DNA from: Brugia malayi
Lineage: Eukaryota > Nematoda > Chromadorea > Rhabditida > Onchocercidae
Reading direction: 5' to 3'
DNA length: 64,000 nucleotides
NCBI RefSeq assembly: GCF_000002995.4
Contig: NW_025062479.1
Location: forward strand, 13,221,721 to 13,285,720
Every line of letters begins with the position of its first letter. The stretch's first letter is position 1. Of the stretch, positions 1 to 11,700 are shown in pieces. The notes below the pieces were generated by a model. That model searched no databases. It saw nothing but the letters and a program-made list of their open reading frames with translations, and was not told the DNA's origin. A program made the translations under genes and the position numbers.

Positions 1-137
1 ATCATAAGAAATTTAAAATAGAAAGTCTATCACTTGAATTGTTTAAATTGCAACCACATGTTTATATTACTGTAAAGGATGATTTGAAAATGTCAATTGG
101 ACCAATGTTTGGTGTTTTATGGTGTCAACATTGTTAA
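1..137 (+). CDS. 3'-terminal exon of an unrecognised gene (partial)
   Basis: A reading frame beginning at base 3 is open for 44 codons and ends at a TAA at 135-137. Open runs of this length are uncommon in DNA this AT-rich, and the peptide is amphipathic and protein-like: it contains KLQPHVYITVKDD and SIGPMFGVLW and ends in Cys-Gln-His-Cys. The 5' part lies outside the window, so neither the start nor the upstream exons can be seen. A possible GT donor follows the GPMF codons near 109, so the true exon might end there instead of running to the stop. I do not recognise the family. A chance open frame in 3' flanking DNA is the alternative. Confidence 0.4.
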   Translation, partial: HKKFKIESLSLELFKLQPHVYITVKDDLKMSIGPMFGVLWCQHC

Positions 138-562
138 ATTTAATTATGAATTAATTTTTTACAATAATTTTAAAGAAAAAGAAAAGAAGAAAAATAAAGA
201 AATGATATATTTAAGACAGTTTTTGAATGCAAACAATAAATTAAATTTTAATCAGTCATACTGTGACAAATTTTTGGATGAAAAACAAAACAAAGCAAAA
301 AGAACAATGCTATTCAATAATATAAATGAATGATAACTTTTATAGACATATGATTAAAATTAAAATTTTCACAAATTTATAAATATAAAAATATTCTGTT
401 CAAATATTAAAAATTAAGGAAAAAGACTTCTTAATACTGATTTTTTCTTAGTAAAATACATCCTGAAAATTGGATAAAATATATCATTCATGATATCTTA
501 AATATTGCTACATAAATTAAACAAAACAAAAAAAAAAAAAATGTTGAATGTGATTCGCATAT

Positions 563-593
563 TACTGATAAGTGATATGTAATGTGATTGTAT
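563..593 (+). repeat. 31-bp dispersed direct repeat, copy 1
   Basis: This block begins TACTGATAAGTGATATG and recurs at 1442-1472 with a single difference (AATGTG here, AATATG there). The two copies lie 879 bp apart in the same spacer and same orientation. Confidence 0.6.
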
Positions 594-1441
594 GATTAAT
601 ATAATATGATGATATATTATAAAACAGTAATGATTACTGATAATTTAATATGATAATTTAATTAGAGTTCATATAAGTCATATATTATCAATAATTGTAA
701 AGTATGTAAATTATTGAATTTATATTCTTTAAATTTTAGGATTAAATATAACATAATATATAACACTTATTGTATTACTTGATGATGCAATACTATAAGT
801 GAAAGAAAAAATTAATTAATTAAAGTCAAGGGAAAGAAAAAATGATTAATATAAGTTGTTAACCAGTATTTTTTAGGTAAAATTCCGGCAAGTCATAACA
901 TCCAACTTAATCATATTATTCGGAAAGTAAATTTTCTTCTAATCAAAATTAAATTTTTTGTACTAAAAAAATCTACGCATATTTACTTTTCATAAGATAT
1001 ATAAGTGGTCACAATAATGTATCTTTTAATTATTTTCAAAAATACTACTTTAAGGTTTGAAAAAAATTTCGTACTGAAAAACATATTTGGAATAATAGAG
1101 CATTTGATTGTAAAAGAAAAATGAATATTTATAGCTGTGATTTCTGGATCAGATGGAAATTTCTAGTTAAAATGAGATACATTTTACACTCTCTTTTGAC
1201 AAACTTTTTTTCTGTGAAAACTTTTAATAGTGGATAAATTTTTAAGGTATAACAATCATCTCATCTATTTTTAATCAAATTATTTGATTATAATGATTAT
1301 TCGGTATTATTTCATTATTTAATAATTAAATAATCACTGTAATATTCGAATTAATATGATTGAATTAATATTATTGTTCTTAAATATATTCTTTATTCAA
1401 TTTACACAATCATAATCTTATTGTAGTATTTTCTTGATATG

Positions 1442-1472
1442 TACTGATAAGTGATATGTAATATGATTGTAT
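1442..1472 (+). repeat. 31-bp dispersed direct repeat, copy 2
   Basis: Second copy of the element at 563-593, with 30 of 31 positions identical and the same orientation. Confidence 0.6.
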
Positions 1473-1812
1473 TCTGCAATTCTGTAGATATTTAAAGTAA
1501 TTTATTCAATAATAGATGGTATTTACAAATAATTGTGAGAAGTTATACTTGTTAGAAAACATAGAAATAGATTATACTTAAACATTTGCATTGCATTTTC
1601 AATTAGTAATTTGAGAGATATGACTTTAAATCTTTCTTTTAATTTAGTTTTTAAATTCATAGATTTATTCAAATATTTTAATTTAGTGATTTGAAAAAAA
1701 TCTTAGTGCATAATTTTTTAAAAAATTTTTTTTGAAGCTCGAATAATATATTTTAGCTGAATAGATTATGTACAGAGATGATAAATTATCAGATAAGATT
1801 CAAAATGTGTTA

Positions 1813-3641
1813 TCATATATTAGGTACATCGTGTTCATCAATTTGAAATAAATATCGTTCCAAGTCTTCCGAATCGTCTTTGAACGATGTGCTTTTCAAT
1901 ATCGGAAATGTATCATTCTCGACCGTATTATGTTCCGTAATAAAAAAATCGATCAAATTTGTTTCATCAAATGTTGATGTTTGATTTGTAAATTTACTCT
2001 TTTCCATTTTAACGCATGAACCCTAAAAATGAAATAATATGAAAAAGCATTATCATCCATTATATCTATATCATCATTTGTTTTAATGCAGTCAAATTTT
2101 GACTGCATTTAAAAAAATTTAACACTTCATTTCACATCAAGTTGAAAAATTGAATTTCAATAAACAGCTATATCTTAAAACATTATTGTTAGAAATTATG
2201 TATGATTAAATTTATTAATATTATAAAAACTATAATTAAAATTGTATAAGAAAGCTCTTATTATTATTAAATTCCATAAAGAAATTTCAAATTATTCTTT
2301 TAAAATTTTATTACTTTTTTCAGGAATTAATTATGAAATAATAAAAATTTAAGCTGAAAAATTCAATTTAAATGAACAGGCATATCTAAAATATTATTGT
2401 TAAAAATTACATATTATTAAATTTATTAGTGCTATTAAAAATTATTATTAAAATTCGTAGAAGAAAGCACTTATTGTTATTAAATTTTATAAGAAATTTC
2501 AAATTATTTTTTAAAATTTTATCATCGTTTAAGGAATCAATTATGAATTAATAAAAATGTAAACTAACTGTATCATCTTGTTTGATCATTTCATCAAGTT
2601 TTAGTTCATAACCTGGTTTACATTGACACGTAATTGAAATTTCATTACAGTATGAATTGTTTACATCACATTGTTCCTCTACAATAACAGTATTTTTGCA
2701 AAAACCACCAATAGTACCATTGATACGGTCATCTACCGAATCCATAAAGACTATTGTTGTTAAATCACGACATCTTCCTGCTATATCAATAAAACCTAAA
2801 AGAAATTCAATATTTAATTTTTTTTTTTTTAAATAACAATATATGAAAAAGTTTATTTTATCTGTGCTAGCGTCATTTTTTATTACAATAATATTTTCAC
2901 AGAATATAAGTGGAATTTTTTCTTTTTCAATTCTTTTTTTTTTCAGATTAAATAATTGGTAAAAAGGAAATATCATAGTCACTATTAATTATCAATTACT
3001 GGTTGTATAGATTTGAATTATAAAAGTAAACAATAAAATTTAAGGCAAATCACTGAATGGAATCATGAAAAACAACATTGGCTTATGATAGCATGTAAAA
3101 TTGGCATTTTTTTAAATGCTAAAGTAAAATATGCATTATTATTTAGATTTGTACATTTCTTCGTCTTTTTTTGTAGAAAATTCAATTCATATTTCAACTT
3201 ATAGAATTATAATAATATTACTGAAAACTAATATAATTGGTTTTTGAATTTAATTTGATTTTATAATATTGATTTAATTAAATTAGCACAAATCAATAAA
3301 AAATGAAATATTGAAATATGAGCAAACCATCGGGACAATGTGTTACACATTTCGATTGATGGATTAATTTATTTCGTGGGCATACGCAATAATTTTGTTC
3401 ACATCGTGCTTCAGCGACACGCATTGAGCATTGGTCATTTTCTGTACAACCTTTTTGACCAATATATAGCACTAAAATGAGTAAATGAAATAAATGATAA
3501 AAGAAAATTTTTATTGAAAGATGAAAAGATATTATAAAATTTTCTAATAATAAAATTAAATAAGAAATAATTCTTAGTTATTTTAATTAAAATTACAATT
3601 AGTTATCTCAATTATTACGCATAACATGATTAAATTATTCG

Positions 3642-3683
<42 letters not shown>

Positions 3684-6600
3684 AAACAAAGAAACAACAA
3701 TTATGCCCAACATTAAATTATTGATTAAATTGCTCTAAAAAAAGTTAATCATCTTAAAAAAATCAAAAAAAAAAAAGCAATTTTAATTATATTTTTGTAC
3801 ATAAAATTAAATTAATTATTAAAGCAAATATAATGAATAATATTGAAAGAATTAAGAAATAAAAAATACAAAATGTTTACATCGCATGCATCGACCGTTC
3901 TTCATTCGTGCCAATCCTGGTTGACATTCTGAGCTTTCAGCATTATCAGCAGCTATTGCAAATGTCATCGGTAAACTATAGGACATGCTTAAACAGCACT
4001 GATAACGATTGTATTGAATTGAAAAATGACACGAATGCATCTGTGGACACATCCCTGGATTACAACCTTGAATTTGATTCCACTGATCCATTAATGGTTG
4101 TGATCCTATAGGACATCCAGATCGATCTTCTGCTACAAAAAAGAAAAAAAAAAAAAAAAAACTTTGGATTACAATTTTTTTAATAATATCCGGGTTAAAA
4201 TGATTCTAAAATTAAGACTGACATTAAAAAATGTTTGTCTCAATTATTACAAAACAATTATAATCAAATTAGAATAAAAAATAAATGAATGATATTGCCG
4301 AAAATTTAAAAAAGTTGTTATACTTATTTTAATGTATTATAATATTTGTTATTTATTATTTAAATATACAAAATTTATTGACAATCTTTTTATTTTTATT
4401 TTTTTATAAGAAAATGATATATATTTGAAGTGACAAAATAATGGTAATTTTTTTTTTTTAATTTAGAAAAAAAGGAGGAAAACAAATATGCTACCTGTTG
4501 ACGTATGCTGTTTGTGTAATGAAATTTCCGCTTGACCAATGTAAGCGGTATCAATCGGAGCGCAACAGTACGAGTTCATCTTTTCGGCACTATAGATACA
4601 CATATATTGAGCGACCGTAGGACATGGTTGTAAAGCCATGTGACAAGTTTGTGGTTCCTCATTTGCATATCGAACATACGGTATTTGACCCATTGGACAA
4701 TATCCTTTAATAACTAATTTTATAACTATGAAATAGAAAATTTTATCATTACTAATTATTATAATAATTAAATAAGTGTCCAAAAATTAATTTTTTTTAA
4801 AGATTTATACAACATTTAATTTTCATTTAAACAATATATGTTTGACATATTAAAATTCATAGATAATTCATTGTCATAAGTATGATTCAAATTTTATTTC
4901 GTATTTTCAGGTCGAAAAAAAAGGAGAACTAATTACTTTTTATTGGTCATTTTCTTTCATTGCTTATTGCAAATAATACTTTACTTTGTTTTTATAGAAA
5001 AATAGTGAAATAAAAAATATTAACCAGCATAACGAGTATTTAAATGCCCTGATGTGCAGCATAAATAATGACCAAGCATTGAACTTTCTTGACATTGATA
5101 ACCAGGTGGACAATTGTTTAACATTGGTAAACAAGTTTGTGGTTCACTTGTTACTAAAAATAAATTCAATTTCACACTTTTTTTCTTCCCACTTTTAATT
5201 ATACTATCTTTTTATTTATTTATTTTTTCCTACTAAATCATCGAATAATAATTATAAGGAAATTACAAAAATATGGTTAGAATCATAATAAAATAACGAA
5301 TTTTTCTAATAAAATAGCTAATAATATGAAAAAAAAATTAGCTAACTTGGTTCAATATATGCAATTCCATTAGTACACATTGGTATCGGTGAAAATGATA
5401 CGGAACAACAGAGATGTACTGTATAAATTGTTGACCTGATACAACCGTATCCGGTTGGACAACGATTTGATCCAGCTGGACATGCTAATGGACGATTAGC
5501 ATAGAGATAAGGCGACGCATCATTTGGACATTGTGCTTCTGATGCAACATCTAAGCAACAGTATGAGGTCGAGCCATCTGCAGATGGATGACAACTGAAA
5601 AAAAAAAACTTTTTTGTTTTTCTAATGGAAGTAAGAAAATTTATTCTAGCTAAAATTATTCAAATATATATTTAACTTAATCATTTCGAATACTAACTGA
5701 GATAATATCAATCAATTAAGCTAGTGAATGACAGTATGCATATTTAATTTTTACCTGTAACCTGATGGACAGCTATTGAAATTTAAGCTACATATTTGTG
5801 GAATTGTTGAACCAGGTACTAAATAAGCTTTACGTCCATTAATACATTCAAGTGGTGAAACAGGGCAGCAATAATATAAGCCACCTGATTTAGCTACTTG
5901 ACAAATAAATTTGCTAGGACATTGACCACGTCGTGATGTTAAGCATTGCCGCGGTGTTCGTGAACCTATAAAATATCAATATTACCATATATTTTTCTAT
6001 TTTATGACAAATACGCACAAATTTCAACATTCTATGGTATCTAAACATTTATTATAATATATAAATCAAAATACTTTTTTTTGGTTTTTTAAAATTACAA
6101 AAATGATTTTAAAAAAAATCAAAAAAAAAATGATAAAATGAGCGAGAAATATGCTAACATACCAGGATCATAAAATGGTGCTCGACCATTTGAGCATAAT
6201 GGTGTGATCAGATTTGATCGCATGAATTTTGATGCTGCAACCGGAAGTGAAGCAAATTTACAACATATACTAACAGTAGGTACAGATGACACCAAACATG
6301 TTGTATTTTTGGGACATGAATCCAATTTGGGACCACAAATTTGCGCCTAAACAGTGCAATAAGTTCTGAATCGAATCGATATAAATAGTTCAACAGGAAA
6401 ATATCATATAAACCTGTTTAACTTAAACAAACAGTTCAGATATTAAATATTTCCGTTTTCATTTACATAAAGCTAATTAATTATAAAAATTCAGAAAATA
6501 AGAAAATTTATCACAAAAAATGATTAATCCAAGATTATATATATATGATAAATATTCATCATTATTAAATATTAATTTAATCTTAGAAAAGATAACAAAA

Positions 6601-8722
6601 TTTTTTTAATTTAATAGCACTTTTGGAATCTCTAAAATTACATACATACCTTTTCTTCTGAAAGATAATGTGTTCGTCCTTTCAGGCATACTGGTTTTGT
6701 TTTACAGCATAAACCATTCGATGACGGAAAACGATTCAAGCATATGTATCCTTTAGGACATATGTCATCATTATCGTCATTTATTTGACATTGTTGACCG
6801 TTTGTTGGAAGATTTTCCGGACAATCAATATCCAAATTTGAATTTATATCCAATGATTTACTGCTAGATTTTAAGCAACACATATAAAAGCCTTTTACTG
6901 AGCTAAAATTTAACTACAACTTATTGCATTGCAGTTTTAAATACACTATTTTTGCATTTATTAATTATTCCAATTTATTTGTTGCTTTCCTCTTGCATCT
7001 AATTTTTGAATTCTTTAAGCAATAACTTTTGTTATTTTAATTGATTAAAATCAGATATTATATTAATTCTATTACCAATAATATTATTCATTTTCTTTTG
7101 CGATTTTGAATATACAAACAAAAGTTTTTTGAAATAATTTAAACTACATTTAAAATTCCACTTCCTATTCATCATTCATTCTAAATTATGAATTTTTACT
7201 TATTACATCTTCCTAATTTATTATTAACTTTTTTTTTAAAAAAATTTTCTTCATTTTAAGCAGCTGATCAATTGATTGAACACAGAAATTATTACCAAAT
7301 GAATTTAAACAAACTAGAATATATATAATGAACTTTAACCTTTCCATACATTCTGATAACGATGGACAATTTTCTCTATCCGGTTGACAATTTACTGTTG
7401 AATCGGAGCCTGCAAAGAAAAAAAAAGAAAGGAAGAAAGATAATAAATAATTCATTTGTACAAATAATTCATTTTAAAGTATTACTCTATTGTATAATTT
7501 CAAAAATAATAAAAATTTCTATAAAACATCAAAAATGATTCACCTGGAATGGTATACGGTAATCGTTGATTAGGACATATTGCACTAGTTTTACAACAAA
7601 TCGGAATATTTGTTGTTGATGGAACACATGATGATAATGCCGGACATGAACCAATAACATTTAATTTACATATCTAAATATGAAATATTAAAATTAATTA
7701 GTTCTCTATAATTATTCATTATCTTTATTTTGCAATTTATTTTTTTTTTTTTTCAGATAGTGATTAAATAATTTATTTAATTATTATCTGTTTATTTGGG
7801 TTATTGTAGATGTCAAAATTACCGGATTATCCTAAATAAATTTATATTCTTATACTTCACTTTATGCCTCATCCTGAACAGTTGTAATATATGAAAAAAA
7901 AAAAAAAAAAAAAAAAAACATTTAAACTTGCAAACTAATTCATTTATGAAAAGCTCAATACAAATGTTAATCATTAAATTATTTCATTTAATTAAATTTT
8001 AATCATATCAGTGAATGATGTTATACTTATGTGATAAACAGTTAACAAATTTGAAAATTTTTTCTCACAATTATTTCATTTCCAATATTAATAATAGATT
8101 TTAAAGATGAAAAATGAAAAAAAAAAAAACCTTAGGTAATTTATTTTCATCAGCTACATATGGTGACATGCCTAATGGACATTGGCCAATTTTGGTAGAA
8201 CTATTAGTACAATGTATCATACATGCTTGTTGGCTTGTAAAACGATTTGCTGTGCCATCACAACCTAAATAAATTTTGCAATAATGAAAAATATTATCTA
8301 TACAAAATTATTATAGTACAATTATTTTTTCTCACTTTTTTATAAAATTTATTAATTTGAAAATGAAAAAAAAAAAAAAATTGCTATACCTAAATACATA
8401 AATTGCATGCAATTTTTAGTAATTGCATTATAATACCATGCGGTATATTGCATACTATTTGCGCATGTATGTCCACTACTCATTGGTACTGTACATGCAT
8501 ATTCTGTAACAAAAAAAGAAATAAATAATTAATATAATTATTAACAAATTTTTTCCCTCTAATTATTTTAATATATTAAGTTTAATTTTTTTTTTATATG
8601 TGCTAACATTTTTTGGGAATTAAACTTCTTATTTTTTAATATTAAGAATTCATTTTGTTATTATCTTTTTCTTATCAAAATTATTTAAAAATTAATTATA
8701 TTTATTATTTGATTAGATAGTC

Positions 8723-8754
<32 letters not shown>

Positions 8755-11700
8755 TTTTTATTTATATATTATTGTATACAATCAATGACAGTTTATTTAC
8801 TATTTATATAAAGATTTTAAGAAATAATAAATATTTTTTCTTTTATTATGATAATAAAAGAATAATATACTGACCAGATGTCGGGCAACAATATTGTTTG
8901 TCATTGCAATGATAACCAGATGGACATGCCATAAATGATGAACATTTCTGCAAATGTCCACTTGGATCTTCTAATGGAGCGATACCGCCACATACTAAAA
9001 TATATTTGAATAATAACTTCTTACGATAAATAGCTTTTTTTTCTCATTGTAATATTACAATTTCAAATAAAATTGATTATTTTTATAGGTCTATTTTGAT
9101 AGTTAATTATTTTATATAATAAATGTTAAAACATTTTAACAGTTAGTATTACATAAAGCAAAAATACATAGTTTTGAAAAGCACAGTAAATGTATGATAG
9201 CAAGCAATACTTTTAATATTTCATTATTTTTAATACTTTTATTATCATTTTTTTGCTTAATTTATCAGCATAAAATTTTAATTACATTAATCACCTTTAT
9301 CATAATTAGCTAAACAAAAATTTTCACAATCCATTTTGCTACGAAAATTGTTATTATTTCCAGAACAACCGAAATATTCAAAAGAACGACATTGTTGCAC
9401 TGTTTGATCAAAATAGTATCGCTGAATGGCTATTCGTTGACCGAAACAATTTGTTCCAGCAGATGGCATTTCTTTACATACTGCCTCTATAAATTTTCCA
9501 AATTTCAATTTTCAATTTTCACAAATAAAAAAAAAAGTTATGCTTATGTGATTAAACAATATGAATATATTATGTATGAATATATTATCCATATTATCAT
9601 TTACCAATAATTTATATTTTTTTAAAAATATTTTAGAAAAAATAAAGTCATTAGATTTTGTATAACTCTCAAAAGTTAAAATATGATTGAATGATAGTTA
9701 AAATAATTATTTGATTAAAATGTAAAGAAAACATGGATTGTTTATTACTTAAAAGATCAGCAATTTATAATTAGTTAGCAAATATTGTGTTGGTAGAAAT
9801 CTCCAGTAAAACAATATTAGTGTTTGTTTATTTAAATTATCTAACCTGGATTAGGACAGCATATAGATACTGGTCCAAAAAGTGGTTCACGGCATGTAAA
9901 CTGTTTGGGACATGTATTTGGCATATATGGTGAGCATGCAATATTTAAAGCATCTGTACGATATGCTATTCCGATTTCGCATTGCTCTAAAAAAAAGAAA
10001 AATAAATAAATAAATAAATTGTTAGGGTGAAAAATAAAAATAAAAATGAACAAACTAAAACTGTATCAAATCAAAAATTTTTTGTTTACTTTTTAAATTT
10101 ATTTCTCATAGTTATAAATACTAGTTTTAATGTATATTCTTCATACATACTCTTAAAGTAATTCAAATGGTTCAATTTAAAGCATTCATTGTAATAATGT
10201 AAACATTATATATCTTCCAACTTCAATTTAATAATATTCTTTAAATTTTAGCTGTTAATGAGTACTTTATATCAATTGATTATCTTTATCAATTGTTATA
10301 TTGAAAATGACAATTATGTTTATATATACTTTAAACAAATATTCATATTCTTTTTTTTTTTTAAATTTTAATTATTCTTATTTCTAATTTGCTGAAAATT
10401 ATTAAACATTAAAGATAAATATGAAAATGATTTAAAAAACTATAGTTAAAAACTTACGAGCAAGACAAAATCCATCACATTGATCCAATGTACGAAAATT
10501 ATTATCGTTACCGCCACAACCGCTATAATTGAATGATCGACAAGTGCCTGTTTTAGTATCAAAATAATACCTTGTAACGGATAATTTATTTTTTTTACTC
10601 CAACAACTGCCAATTTCACGTGGTAACATGCAAACATGCTCTGAAATTAATAAGTAATGTGTAAAAGTTAGTAGCATTGGCTTGAAGCTGCGAATAAATA
10701 AGCAAACTTTTATTGTTTCACATAGAGATTAATTCAATCATACAGTTCTTACTTAATCTTTTCTAATTATAATTGTTAATTATTCTTTTTTTTTTTAAAA
10801 AAAAAATATTTAAGTAAACATATGATATTGGTATTTTTTGATTAGTCATAAATTTCACGCTTCTATTATTCTTTTAAAACTATTTTTCATATTTTCATTT
10901 CTTTTCACCAAATAATTTAAAGATATAGCAAAAAAATGAAACTAATAATAATAATATTAATAAAAGAATAATCAGTTGTAGCAAATGTAAAGGATATTGT
11001 GAAATTATTATAAATTATTAGCAACGATTACGAATGAATATGTTCGAATTGAAAATATAATTGAATCCTTAAAAAATGAATTCATTTAAATTAATTTAGT
11101 ATTATTATCATTAAGTATTACCTACCATGTGATGGACAACAGTAATTTTTATTTTCATTTGTAACACAAACGTATCCATTAGGACATAGTAATTTCTCAG
11201 AGCATTCCGTTGTTCCATCATTTAAAGGTTTACCAACTGGACAGAAATCTAAAATTTATTAATTAGAAAAAAAAAAAAAAAAAAAGAAGAAAATTGCCAT
11301 AAATTTTAAATAAATCATTGATTTTCGAATTTTTTTCTTTGCGGATTGATTTCGAGATATGGAAATATTGGAGACTTAATTTCACTCAATTAAATCTCTT
11401 TTTTTCTTCTGAAAAGGAAATTTTTTTTATAAGTATTATTTGAACTTACCATCTAATACTGAATTTGTTTCTGAGCAACAAATTGATGTATCAAAAGTGC
11501 TACTTCGAACGCATGCAAAGCCATTTTGACATGAACTATAACTTTTAAAAATTATATTCATTATTTGACTTTCAGCACTTTATATTCAATACTTATTTTT
11601 ATATTCAGTACTTATTAAGTTTTTTTTGTTTAATATTTCTCTATATTTCAATGATTGTTTCATAATTAAAAAATGTGTGATGCAAATTTTTTTTTTAATT

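Larger units (their letters stand above)
138..1812. other. AT-rich non-coding stretch between convergent genes
   Basis: No convincing exon on either strand. The stretch lies between the end of the left-edge partial gene and the 3' end of the Kunitz/lustrin gene, so it probably holds two 3' UTRs and spacer. It has a short A-run near 529-541 and two copies of a 31-bp element listed separately. A 78-codon open frame at 97-333 is lysine- and asparagine-rich, low in complexity, and looks like chance. Confidence 0.6.

Noticed and set aside
2820..2982. N-terminal part of a 144-codon minus-strand frame extending into 2982
   Set aside because: The region above about 2795 is a T-rich intron read through an acceptor (TTTTAG); only the Cys-rich part is exon.
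9392..9610. Plus-strand 72-codon frame over Kunitz domain 2
   Set aside because: Antisense shadow of a clear Kunitz exon.
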